Shown here piece after piece: positions 1-8,147 of a DNA stretch of 64,000 nt; position 1 is the first letter of the stretch, and each line of letters starts with the position of its first letter. The position numbers and the translations under genes are program-made. Below the pieces are notes generated by a model. It made no database searches, had not been told where the DNA came from, and saw nothing but the letters and a program-made list of their open reading frames with translations. Source of the stretch: Cristatella mucedo (Eukaryota > Bryozoa > Phylactolaemata > Cristatellidae); contig WPIO01000027.1 of assembly GCA_009760855.2 (NCBI GenBank), positions 4,690,501-4,754,500 of the forward strand, written 5' to 3'.

Positions 1-104
1 ACGTCTGGATTCCTGCGTGGGTCGTTGTACACCCCGTCATTGTGACTCTGCTGAGTGATTAGCTCTAAAGCCAGACTGGATCCTACTAGCATAGGTTGAA
101 GATT
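1..104 (-). pseudogene. LINE-A reverse transcriptase fragment (antisense)
   Basis: Read on the minus strand, this piece matches the plus-strand LINE-A copy at about 6,235-6,340. It encodes the conserved block QSGFRANHS, which lies near the N-terminal part of the reverse transcriptase domain of CR1/L2-like non-LTR elements. The frame breaks soon after this block. It continues into 190-362 once the short insertion at 105-189 is removed. The element runs off the left edge of the window, so its full extent is unknown. It is a dead fragment with no start or stop of its own. Confidence 0.75.
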
Positions 105-189
105 CAATATATAATAATAATAATAATAATAATGTACTTGATAAAGCGCCCTCAGAGAACTTTATCTCTTTCTAGGCGCTTTACATTTG
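105..189 (-). mobile_element. Solo 3' tail of LINE-A inserted in an older LINE-A
   Basis: This is a (TAA)n tract followed by a sequence containing aagcgccctcagagaac and ctaggcgctttaca. The same 3' terminal block occurs at 5,058-5,125 (antisense) and 10,545-10,612 (sense), where it ends a LINE-A copy. Here only about 85 bp of the 3' end are present, as expected for extreme 5' truncation during target-primed reverse transcription. It splits the LINE-A reverse transcriptase between the blocks at 1-104 and 190-362. I see no clear target-site duplication. Confidence 0.65.
107..133. repeat. (TAA)n microsatellite
   Basis: About eight near-perfect TAA/ATA units. On the minus strand this is the (ATT)n tail that ends LINE-A copies. 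Confidence 0.9.
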
Positions 190-362
190 CTGAGTTCAGC
201 TGGTTCGCAACAACCCGTTCAAGTGTCTTTGATAGGAATGGTAGAACGGAGACTGATCGGTAGTTGCTCAAGTTCTCTGGTTCTGGTTCAAGTTCTCAAG
301 ATCTGGTGTCGCTTTCTTGAGAGAAGTGGCCTGACTTCAGCTTTTTGAAAGGTGCTCTGATA
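190..362 (-). pseudogene. LINE-A reverse transcriptase N-terminal fragment (antisense)
   Basis: The reverse complement encodes, with frame breaks, the stretch FQKAEVRPLL followed by NYRSVSVLPFLSKTLERVV and ANQLNS. This is the typical entry into the reverse transcriptase domain of CR1/L2-like elements. It is the upstream neighbour of the fragment at 1-104 and corresponds to 5,922-6,235 of the plus-strand copy. It is non-functional because it is truncated and frameshifted, and it is separated from the rest of the domain by the solo tail at 105-189. Confidence 0.7.
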
Positions 363-1611
363 CATGCTGCATCTCTCAGCTGCATGCTCTAGCCTCTCCG
401 GGCAATATCTCGATGTCGTGTTAGTTTCGGTTCATGTCGCTTTTCTTGCGAATAATTTCGTAACTTTAGTACACGATAATGGCTGTCTAGCGAACGATGC
501 CGTCTGTCTTGTGGACAATTCCGTCTGTACTGCGGATGATACCGTGTCAACACCATATGTGGTGCCTTTTAGCATCCAGCTGAAATCACTTGGCCGCTAG
601 TTGCAGTTTCTCTCTCGCAGGGCATACAGTCTCTAACTCATGCTTAAGGCTCTTTCATAAACTATACTTCTCTGTACCGCCTGCTGCAGACCCTAAGCCG
701 CATCCTGCCATACCATATCTAATGTATTTGTAGCCGATTGTTTGACAAACGATGCCATCTCTCTGGCCGAATATCCCGTCTCCTTTTCAAACGAAGCTGT
801 ATCTCTCGCATCAGATGCCATCGCTCTAGCTACCGACGCCGTGTCTCATGCGGACAAAGCAGTCTCTTTTGTGAATGACGCCGTTTCTATTGCATATGAC
901 GGCGTGGTTCAAATAAACTCAGTGTATCTTTGCCACTCGCTCAGGTAGCTCCACCGTATGTTGCCATGACATTTCTCTTACAGTTGTAGCCGTCTCTCTT
1001 GTGAACCGTGCCGTGTGTCTACGTGACAATGCCGTCTCTTGTGCACGATGCCTTCTCTCTTCCAGACAAAGCCGTCTGCCTTGTGTACGACGCCTCCCTC
1101 TGGTGGACTATACCGTTTTTTTCTTGCAGCTGATGCCGGCGCTCTAAGTAGTCATTTCTTTTGCCGTTGTAGCCGTCTCTGATGGAAACGATTCTGTCTC
1201 TTTAGAAGCCGATGTCGTCTCTCTTGCACACGATGCCGTCTCTCTTTCGGTGGTAGCCGTTACTCTTGCAAAACAATTAGTCCCTCCAGTAGACGCTGCG
1301 GTCTCTCTTGCGGTCCATACCGTCTACCTCGCTGACTACGGCCTTTCCTTTGCAGACGACGCTGTCTGTCTGTATGAAAATTGCTAACTTGCTTGCAGCT
1401 TGTTCCGTCGCTTCTGCTGGCGATGTCGTGTCTCTTGTAAACGACGAGGTTTCTCATGCGGACGATTCCCATTCTAATACGAACGATGCCGAATCTGTTG
1501 CGGATGATGCTGTGTTCAAACTCTTCGTTTCGCGTCAATGCAGCATGACCACCGACTCATGTGCATTTCTCCATGCCATTTCTCTTGCGGTTGTAGCTCT
1601 CTCTTTGAAAG
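363..1611. repeat. Degenerate 21-bp minisatellite region
   Basis: Variants of a 21-bp unit with core gatgccgtctctcttgc recur through this region, densest at about 405-560, 735-910, 980-1,290 and 1,400-1,530. Where a frame is open on the plus strand (364-600, 742-948, 1,308-1,643), each unit gives a seven-residue pattern close to N-D-A-V-S-L-A. Stops and frame changes between these stretches, and the lack of any other coding signal, argue against a gene. Less regular DNA lies between clusters, for example 570-730. No similarity to the LINEs or to the 124-bp satellite is apparent. Confidence 0.7.
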
Positions 1612-1841
1612 ATGTAATGTATGTATTGTATCTCCGTCTGTAATTCCACAAAGTTATAAAGACAATGTGGGTGTTACGCAGGAGAGTTTCGCATAGCGAA
1701 CTCACAGCCTATGTGGCTTTTGGTACGGATTCGGTAGCCAACAGACTTAGTCTCACGCAACCAAGAGAAAGTGGGAAGAATTGCAGAGTCAGGAGAGCAG
1801 TTGAGGTAGTGAGTAGCATGGAAGTAGCAGCTCTGGACCGT

Positions 1842-2192
1842 TTAAAAGAATGAACCATAGTCGGGAGCAGGAGAGTATTCGTCTTTGCCTAAGAATGAGT
1901 TCCACAGTATAAGACATGCAGAGCTAAAGCTTCTGTCACCAATGGTCTTTAATCGGAGGAATGGAGCAGCTAATTTATCTTCCACACAGGACCTGAGGAC
2001 GCGAACTGGCTGAAACTGGTGCAGCAGTTCAGCTAGGTTCGAAGGAGCCAAGCCGTAGCGGGCCTTGTGGGTCAGCGTAAGAACTTTGCTCTGTATCCGT
2101 TGCTCAACCGGCGTCCATGCTAGCTCTTTTAGCAAAGGAGGCTCGTGCTCAAACCTCTGGGACTTGAAGACTTGCCTTGCAGCCATATACAT
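1842..2192 (-). pseudogene. LINE-B copy 1, C-terminal part of ORF2
   Basis: The frame encodes the region C-terminal to the reverse transcriptase, recognised by KSQRFEHEPPLLKELAW, PVEQRIQSKVLTLTHKARYG and LRLKTIGDRSFSSA. The same blocks occur in LINE-B copies 2 and 3. In the family this region follows the catalytic domain and ends the polyprotein. The usual LWNSLP motif reads LWNSFL here. The frame is separated from the catalytic part by a break at about 2,200-2,300. Confidence 0.75.
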
Positions 2193-2300
2193 AGTCAGCT
2201 GCAGTGGCCTAATAGCTTTCGTTGGTAGCCCAGCGAAAAGATAAATACAACAATCAAGCCGAGACCGAACTAACGAGCTAGTTACATTTCTTACAAGAAA

Positions 2301-2798
2301 CTATTGGAGACAGCTCCTGATCCTGGATAGGGGTCGGACGTGATGGCTAGCTGTAGAAGCGGTCTTTTGGATGAAGCTTTTAAAATTGAGGCAGCTGTCG
2401 AAAACGACACCTATATTTCGAAGGCATGGTAATGGTCGCACAATAGCATCACCTTTTAGAAGAGCAATGCCATTTAATCCAGTTACAAGCGTAGGGTGTC
2501 CCATGAGCAGCAGTTTGGTTGTATCGTCATTTAATTTCAGGAAGTTTTCCGACGTCCAGGATTGAATATCGGCAAGGCAAGCATTCAGTTTCTCAATTGC
2601 TGCAGCAGATTTAAGCTGTTTGAATGACAAACGCAACTGAGTATCTTCAGCATAAATGTGATATCCTACCCCATGAGCCTTAATCACTTTCCCCAGAGGT
2701 TGTGTATAAATGGAGAACGGCAAGAGAGCGAGTGCAAGCCCTTGTGGGACTCCGCATGTGACCCTTCTCGTGTGTGAGACATGACCCCCACAAGACAC
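2301..2798 (-). pseudogene. LINE-B copy 1, reverse transcriptase catalytic segment
   Basis: This frame spans the catalytic core. VPQG is followed by a degenerate version of the GSVLGPLLF block, then HIYAEDTQL where active elements have YADD, then LNDDTTKLLLMGHP and NIGVVFDSCLNFKSFIQKT. The first aspartate of the catalytic YADD pair is glutamate, and the glycine-rich VPQGSVLGP block is damaged. The segment therefore looks catalytically dead even apart from the frameshifts on both sides. The order of blocks matches the intact order in LINE-B copy 2. Confidence 0.8.
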
Positions 2799-2904
2799 GG
2801 ATTGAACACGATCAGACAGGTACGATTGAAGCTACGCCAGTACTTAGTCTGCCAGACCCATCTTTGTTCTTAATCGTACAAGCAGAACATCGCGACCAAT
2901 GGTG

Positions 2905-3359
2905 TTAAAGGCAGAAGACAGATCTAGCAGAGCTGGGGCCGTGACACACCCGTCGTCGTTGCCTAAAAACGGCATTGTTTACACGGAGGTGAGCAGTTTC
3001 AGTGGAGCGCTGCCTTTTGAACCCTGATGGGAATGTTTCTGACATTTTCTTATTTTCAATATGTTCAACTAGCTTCTTAGCAACAGTTTTTTTTAGAATC
3101 TCTGACAAAAAAGGGAGGAGAGAAACTAGTTGATAGTTTACAAGGACCTCTGTATCTAATCCAGGTTTTTAAGTATGGGTTGAACGATTGCCGATTTGAA
3201 GGACTTGGGGACGACCCCTTTTCCCAGAGAAGCATTAAAAATTTTGGTTATTGCGGGGCTAAGTTGGTCTGCTAGTGAAGACCACAAATATAAAGCTATA
3301 GGGTTTTCAGGAGATGAGCTCTTTTTTTGCATTACCTTATTAAGCCACGTCGTAAGCAA
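2905..3359 (-). pseudogene. LINE-B copy 1, N-terminal reverse transcriptase segment (frameshifted)
   Basis: Two adjoining minus-strand frames carry the entry of the reverse transcriptase. At 3,156-3,359 the blocks are LADQLSPAITKIFNASLGKG and VVPKSFKSAIVQPILK. At 2,905-3,142 they are VSLLPFLSEILKKTVAKKLV followed by FPSGFKRQRSTETAHLRVNN. A frame change near 3,150 separates them and another near 2,930 ends the second. The blocks match the finger and palm entry of CR1/L2-like reverse transcriptases and are colinear with the catalytic segment at 2,301-2,798. Confidence 0.75.
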
Positions 3360-3668
3360 AAACCTCGGAGAACCTTTTAAGGAAGGTTACCGGTTGTGGA
3401 TCCGCGATCGCTTTAATTAAAGGGAGCATAATGGAGGCACGAATGTGCACTATTGTTTCAGTTAGGAAGGCTAAAGATTTTTTGGCTGAGCCCTCCATAT
3501 CTAGGCAGTCAGACCTCACAGGATTGGCCAGTAAATGGTATATTCCTAGCATTGTCTCTAACCACTCAGTAGGTTTCCCCATATGCATCACTGTGAATCT
3601 TTCTAACTTCGTGGTCATCAGGCCTGTTATAACTCCACCGGCCAGACGTATCACTAGCCTTTGAAATT
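3340..3668 (-). pseudogene. Unassigned open frame upstream of LINE-B copy 1 RT
   Basis: An uninterrupted stretch of about 105 codons, including the block HMGKPTEWLETMLGIYHLLA, leads toward the reverse transcriptase entry but in another frame. I do not recognise this sequence. It could be the linker between endonuclease and reverse transcriptase in LINE-B, or an unrelated fragment captured at the truncated 5' end. It lacks the endonuclease motifs visible in LINE-A. It stays open although the adjacent RT pieces are broken. The open frame formally extends to 3,840, but beyond 3,668 it runs over the simple repeat and the opposite-strand LINE-A. Confidence 0.3.
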
Positions 3669-3682
3669 CTCGTTTAATGTGC

Positions 3683-3740
3683 AAAACTTGCAAAAACTCT
3701 GCACTCTTGCAAAAACTCAAAAACTTGCAAAACTGCAAAA
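3683..3740. repeat. Short direct repeats of cttgcaaaaactc type
   Basis: Four to five imperfect copies of (ct)tgcaaaaactc lie exactly at the junction between minus-strand LINE-B and plus-strand LINE-A. They could be a small local expansion at an insertion junction. Confidence 0.6.
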
Positions 3741-3744
3741 CTCT

Positions 3745-4262
3745 TCTAATAAGCGACCTTACTTCTAAAAATGGTATCGACCTGCTCGCCCTAACAGAAA
3801 CTTGGTTAAAATCGATTAACTGCCCGACAATGAAAGGCACTACTCCAACCGGTTTCCCATTCTTTCACACCCCTTAATGAATCAAAAATGGAGGTGGAGT
3901 TACTGTTATTGTGCGCTTGAAATTCATATTCAAGCCATTTACAGTAGCCTCGAAGCAATCTTTTGACTCGATTGTCTTGTTCTCGCCCGACAACAAGCTA
4001 CCGATAGTGGCAGTAGGCCATCGCCCACCAGGTACCACATCCTCCTTTATCTTAGTTTTCTCCGATTTTGTTTAGATTCTGCGTGCAAGAAATCAATCCT
4101 TCCACGTTATGGTTGATATCAACGTTCACTTTGATAACTTATCTGACGCCTTCAGCACTGAATAACTTCGTGCATTTACTGACTCATTGTCTCTTGTGGA
4201 TCATGTGCATGGCCCTACTCACATCAAGGGTCACACACTCGACCAGATTTTGTCTTACAACT
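3745..4262 (+). pseudogene. LINE-A copy 2, APE-type endonuclease domain (broken)
   Basis: Recognisable endonuclease blocks in order are GIDLLALTETWLKS, FPFFHTP, NGGGVTVIV, IVAVGHRPPG, VDINVHFDN (GDFNxH in active elements) and GPTHIKGHTLDQILS. In APE-type non-LTR elements this domain nicks target DNA, and the final THxxGHTLD block contains the catalytic histidine region. Here there are two adjacent stop codons after FPFFHTP, a stop near 4,073, another at about 4,161, and the glycine of GDFN is replaced by valine. The protein cannot be made. Confidence 0.75.
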
Positions 4263-5045
4263 GCACTTTGTCATCACTAATTATTACCTAATCCTGCTTA
4301 TCTGACAACATGTAGATCTCATTCAATCAATACAGTGTGTGCCCACCTCCTCCTCTAAACTAAGCAGTGAATCGCGAAACCTCAAGGCCATTGACTTAGG
4401 TGCTGTCCGAGTAAGAATATCCTCTTCGCCTCTGCTGCTCAGTCTTCTCTCCGATCTGCCACCATTGATAGAGAGCTATAACACGACACTAGCTGACATG
4501 CTCGACGACTTTGCACCTTTGACAAAGCGAACTGTGTGCCCTCGCCCAGACGGCCCATGTTTTACCATAGACATTAAACTAGCCAGGTCAACTAAGTGCA
4601 AGCTTGAAAAAGCATATACAAGATCGGGACTGACTGTCCATTGACAAGAATATGAAGACTACTATACGTCGTACCAATCGGTCCTAGCCAAGGCCAAGTC
4701 TAGCTTTTATAAAAAATATTATTCAATAACAGGTGCACAATCCAAAAATGCTGATGTCGACGATCAACCATCTGCTCAACTGCTACCAAATTAGCTCCTT
4801 ACCTGATGATCATTGTAATGATCTAGCCAATCGCATTTCTAGATTCTTTGTGCTAAAGATAAACAAGATCGGGGGTTAACCCCTGCAATGACAACGTCCC
4901 CACTAGAATGCTGGTCCCCGATTTCTGGCTGCTCCTCAATGTCTACATTTAAGCAGGCTACTGGTGATCTCGTCCTAAAGTTTAAATCCCAATAAACGAA
5001 GACAACAAGTCCTCTGGACCCTAGTCCTGCTCCTACGCTGCATCG
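4263..5045 (+). pseudogene. LINE-A copy 2, linker between endonuclease and RT
   Basis: The frame open at 4,339-4,644 shows the usual linker blocks: YNTTLADMLDDFAPLTKRTV, then PCFTIDIKLARSTKCKLEKA and YTRSGLTVH. These correspond to the conserved 'yNxxLxxlLdxxAPlkxrtv ... kLErxwrxsgl' region of CR1/L2-like elements. Further right, about 4,990-5,045 encodes a damaged version of the KSSGPDPVPT block that precedes the reverse transcriptase. Frames change several times. The segment ends where the antisense LINE-A 3' end is inserted at about 5,046. Confidence 0.65.
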
Positions 5046-5537
5046 ATAATAAGGATGATAATAATAATGCACTTGATAAAGCGCCCTCTGAGAACTCAAT
5101 CTCTTTCTAGGCGCTCTACATTTTCTGCAAAGGTAAGCACGATTGAATCGTAATTGATATCATGCTTGATAAACAAACAAAATGAATAACATGGTTAGGG
5201 GTGACATGCACAGGGTCAGCTTGCAAATGTGGATAGTGGAAGCTTGCACAGCGTCAGCAGGCATAAGCACATGACGGGAGAATCACGGGGACCCACTAAA
5301 TGCTGTTCTAAGGAGGTGTGTTTAAGTTCTTTTTAAATGTTGTCAAGTCAGGGGATGTTCGGACGCAAGTCGGGAGGGAGTTCCAGGCTTTGGGAGCATA
5401 CGAACTAAATGCAGTCTCCAAAGTATTTGAGGTTTGTACAAGGTATTTGTAGACTGTTCGATTCCAAAAAGCGGGTGGTACGATTCTTGACCTGATGGGG
5501 GAGTATATCTAAGAGATAGGCTGGAGCCATAGAATCT
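5046..5537 (-). mobile_element. Antisense LINE-A 3' end inserted in LINE-A copy 2
   Basis: An AAT-rich tail followed by aagcgccctctgagaact and ctaggcgctctaca marks the 3' end of LINE-A on the minus strand. The body matches the 3' part of the copy at 10,120-10,612, including the regions encoding LAPAYLLDILPHQ and APKAWNSLP-like residues. The fragment ends near 5,537, where plus-strand LINE-A sequence resumes. It is a 5'-truncated younger copy inserted in reverse orientation. A short gctgc occurs on both sides but is too short to be a convincing target-site duplication. Confidence 0.75.
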
Positions 5538-5615
5538 GCTGCTGCCATAACTGACGTCATTAATATGTCATCAGCCTTAAGTCATGTCTTAGCTCCTCTC
5601 AAAAAAGCTGTAGTC

Positions 5616-5921
5616 AGTGTAGTTCCATTGCATGCAAGCTGGTACCGCTCCTTTCCTCAGCAGCTGGTGGGAGCATCCTCGAGAGGGGCCGGTGCACAGC
5701 AGTGGTCCACTTGTAATGAGGCGTTGACACAGGCCGATAACCCGCTGGTGAGCAGATGGTGGATTCACCATCGGGGTCGGCAAAGAGACAGCCGGAGTCG
5801 AGGAGAGGAGACTCGAGTGTGAGAAGGGGCGAAGGCAGTCGTGCGTCTTGCGGCTCCGTGTCTTGAGCAGTAAACCGTTGGCGTTGTTTATCGGCTGGCT
5901 CTCTGATGTATGAACCAAACT
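5616..5921. other. Unidentified ~305-bp insertion in LINE-A copy 2
   Basis: LINE-A sequence aaagctgtagt stops at about 5,615 and resumes as cagccaggccac at about 5,922, interrupting the KAVV-RPLLKK block. The DNA between matches neither LINE in the window. The first bases (tgtagttccattgcat) and the reverse complement of the last bases (tgtagtttggttcatac) share TGTAGTT plus scattered further matches, which may be degenerate terminal inverted repeats of a MITE-like element. A 7-bp inverted repeat, GATGGTG/CACCATC with a 4-nt loop, lies at 5,755-5,772. No coding capacity is credible. Confidence 0.4.
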
Positions 5922-5963
5922 ACAGCCAGGCCACTTCTCAAGAAAGCGATCGTGGACCCAAAT

Positions 5964-6147
5964 AAATAAATAAATCCTAGCTGAATAAACAGCCTATTTT
6001 TTATAACGGCACAAGGGTCTTTACGGCTATTACCACCGCTTGCAGTTGTGATAAACATTTGCCCACTGTATGAATCAAACCCACGACCTCGAGACCGAGG
6101 TCGTAAATGCATGGTCTCACATATTGTGGCTCCACGGCTCACCAAGA
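5964..6147 (-). mobile_element. tRNA-derived SINE remnant (minus strand)
   Basis: This insert of about 185 bp splits plus-strand LINE-A between the ARPLLKKAIVDP block and LSNNCPVSL. On the minus strand it ends in an (ATTT)n tail (antisense AATA repeats at 5,962-5,978). It contains GGTTTGATTCA at 6,071-6,081, close to the RNA polymerase III B box GGTTCGANTCC. The B box lies about 65-75 nt from the inferred 5' end, as expected for a tRNA-related head. An A box is only weakly recognisable. The combination of length, B box position and simple tail supports a SINE; the source tRNA is not clear. Confidence 0.55.
6083..6104. repeat. Perfect 9-bp inverted repeat inside the SINE
   Basis: ACGACCTCG (6,083-6,091) and CGAGGTCGT (6,096-6,104) are perfect reverse complements around a 4-nt loop. 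It lies next to the B box-like motif, in the place of the variable loop and T arm of the tRNA-like head. Confidence 0.85.
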
Positions 6148-7090
6148 GAACTTGAGCAACAATTGCCCAGTCTCCCTTCAACCATTACTACCTAAGAAGC
6201 TGGAACGGGTCGTGGCAGACTAGCTGAACTCATATACTGATACTTCAAACCTTGCTAGTAAGTTCCAGTCTGGCTTTAGAGCTAATCACTCCACACAGTC
6301 AACATTGCTTAGGGTGTGCAACGACGCATGTAGGAATGCAGACATGGGTAGAGTGTCTCTGCTTGTTTTGTGCGATCTTTGCGCAGCTTTTCATACAAAC
6401 GATCAGAAAGAACTTCTAGAGCGCCTCTAATCTCGCCTGGGCATCCTCGGCACTGCTCTAGACTAGTTCAGATCATATCTCAGTGGGAGACTCCAGAGCT
6501 TTGACGTGAATGGACAAAGATCATCCGTGGTACCTCTGAATACTGGGGTACCTCAGGGCTCCGTGCTAGATCCAGTTCTTTTCACGGTTTATACCTTTCA
6601 TCTTTCTGATGTGGTTGCCCATCACAATCTAGACTTTCACTTCTATGCGGATGACACTCAGTTGTACCTTTGCTTGATCTCTCGCACCGTTCGAGCACCT
6701 CGATTTCTCTCAACTCACTTGCTGCATGTACTGATGACATCTGCACATGGATTGCAGCAATTTTTTTTAAACTAAACGATGATAAAACTAATTTACTAGT
6801 TACGGGCAAGCCCAGTGTGATTCAGGAATTGGACAGGCTGTCGCTCAAAATTGGCTCTGCCAGCATATCTCCTGTTGAATCAGCTCAAAATCTAATTGTC
6901 CTGTTCCATTGTGACTTCTCGTTAGACGACCACATCAGCTCCACAGTGAAGTCTGCCTACTTTCAGCGACATAAAATTGCTAAATTTTGGGCTTTTTTAG
7001 ATAAGAATACCACGTCTAAATTGGTTTGTGCATTTGCTACATCCCGACTTGATTTCTTTAATTCGCTGCTTACTGGCCTATCGGCATGAG
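6148..7090 (+). pseudogene. LINE-A copy 2, reverse transcriptase domain (frameshifted)
   Basis: The order of blocks is LERVVAD, then FQSGFRANHSTQSTLLRV, LVLCDLCAAFHTND (FDLSAAFDTVD in active relatives), LNTGVPQGSVLDPVLFTVYT, FHFYADDTQLYL with the catalytic YADD intact at about 6,643-6,654, FKLNDDKTNLLVTGKP, and SLDDHISSTVKSAYFQRHKI. A frame shift falls just after YADD (about 6,670-6,700), and stops are present in the 5' part, for example inside RVVAD*LN. The first catalytic aspartate block is altered (FDLSAAF to LCDLCAAF). This is the best-preserved LINE-A reverse transcriptase in the window but is not functional. Confidence 0.85.
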
Positions 7091-7522
7091 CAATCAGGCG
7101 ATTACAGCTCACACAAAACTGTGCTGCTAGGCTTGTCTGTCGTGAACGTCGCAGTGGCTACATCACATCACTTCTCGCAGACCAGCAATGACTACCAGTC
7201 GAGCAACGGATTGACTTGAAGGTTATGCCGCTCACTTTTAGGTCACTTCATTCTTTGGCTCCAGCCTATTTTTCAGATGTACTCCCCCACCAGGCCAAGC
7301 ATCGTACCACCCGCTTTTTGGAATCCAACAGTTTACCACTACTTCGTACAAACCTCAAATCCTTCCAAGACCATGCATTTAGTTCATATGCTCCCAAAGC
7401 CTTGAACTCCCTCCCGACTTAAGGCATCACATCCCCTGACTTGACCACATTGAAAAAGAACATAAAAACACACTCATTTAAGACAGCATTTAATTGGTCA
7501 CATGAATCTGGCTTCATGTGCA
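7091..7522 (+). pseudogene. LINE-A copy 2, C-terminal region and 3' end
   Basis: After a stop at 7,087-7,089 the sequence reads AIRRLQLTQNCAARLVCRER, then LPVEQRIDLKVMPLTFRSLH, SLAPAYFSDVLPHQ and APKALNSLPT. These are the same blocks as in the intact C-terminal frame at 9,764-10,546. There is a stop in the LHWLP-equivalent block and another right after NSLPT. At 7,499-7,520 the 8-bp arms CACATGAA and TTCATGTG form a perfect inverted repeat with a 6-nt loop. The 3' untranslated region and tail seen in other copies are missing, and antisense LINE-B starts at 7,523. Confidence 0.75.
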
Positions 7523-7574
7523 TGTAATGTATCTCCGTTTGTAACTCCACAAAGTCATAAAGACTATGTGGATG

Positions 7575-8147
7575 TTACGCAGGAGAGTTTTGTATAGCAC
7601 ACTCACAGCCTAAGCGGCTTTCGGTACGCATTCGGTAGCCAACAGACTTCGTCTCACGCAACAAAGAGAAAGTGGGAAGCATAGCAGAGTCAGGAGAGCA
7701 GTTGAGGTAGTGAGTAGCATAGAAGTAGCAGTTCAGGACCGCTGAAAAAGATGTGCCATAGTCGGCAGTTGGAGAGTAGTTGTCGTTGCGTAAGAATTGT
7801 GGAAGCGAGTTCCACAGTCTAGGACCTGCACAGCTAAAGCTTCTGTCGCCAACTGTCTTTAAGCTGAGGAACGGGACAACTAATTTATTGTCCACACAGG
7901 ACCTGAGAGTGCGAACAGGCTGAAAGTGATGCAGCAGTTCAGCTAGGTATGAAGGAGCCAAGCCGTGGCGGGCCTTGTAGGTCAGCGTAAGAACTTTTCT
8001 CTGTATCCTTTGCTCAACCGGCAACCATCCTAGCTCTTTCAGCAGAGGTGACACGTGCTCAAACCGCTGGGACTTGAAGACCAGCCTTGCAGCCATATTC
8101 ATAGTCCGCTGTATTTGCATAATAGCTTTCTTTGGCAGCCCAGCCAA
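7575..8147 (-). pseudogene. LINE-B copy 2, C-terminal region
   Basis: An open frame of 190 codons begins just before the GLPKKAIMQIQRTMNMAARL block. It continues with KSQRFEHVSPLLKELGWLPV, EQRIQRKVLTLTYKARHGLA, SYLAELLHHFQPVRTLRSCV, TVGDRSFSCAGPRLWNSLPQ and a tail to a stop. The WNSLP block is the usual end of the conserved part in CR1/L2-like elements. The frame overlaps the reverse transcriptase frame by about 50 bp, so a frameshift near 8,120-8,150 separates them. Apart from this break the region looks nearly intact. Confidence 0.8.

Larger units (their letters stand above)
1612..3668 (-). mobile_element. LINE-B copy 1, 5'-truncated non-LTR retrotransposon
   Basis: A minus-strand copy of the second non-LTR family in the window, retaining the reverse transcriptase, the C-terminal region and a 3' untranslated region (about 1,612-1,841). 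The 3' part aligns with LINE-B copy 2 (7,523-8,784); both begin on the plus strand with a similar gtatctccg-rich block. No endonuclease domain is seen upstream. The reading frame is broken in several places, described in the separate entries. The left edge abuts the 21-bp minisatellite. The right edge abuts short direct repeats and the plus-strand LINE-A copy. Confidence 0.8.
3735..7522 (+). mobile_element. LINE-A copy 2, near-full ORF2 with three nested insertions
   Basis: This is the longest LINE-A copy. From left to right it retains an APE-type endonuclease, a linker, the reverse transcriptase and the C-terminal region. It is interrupted by an antisense LINE-A 3' end (5,046-5,537), an unidentified insert (about 5,616-5,921) and a SINE (about 5,964-6,147). 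LINE-A slivers remain between them: 5,538-5,615 encodes TDVINMSSALSHVLAPLKKA, and 5,922-5,963 encodes the ARPLLKKAIVDP block. Stop codons and frameshifts occur throughout, so it is a relic. It abuts antisense LINE-B at 7,523. Confidence 0.8.

Noticed and set aside
1260-1538. Minus-strand frame of 92 codons rich in arginine
   Set aside because: It is the antisense of the 21-bp minisatellite and shows no recognisable domain.
6062-6147. A functional tRNA gene on the minus strand
   Set aside because: Only the B box-like motif is good; the A box and acceptor stem are not recognisable and an (ATTT)n tail follows, which fits a SINE better.
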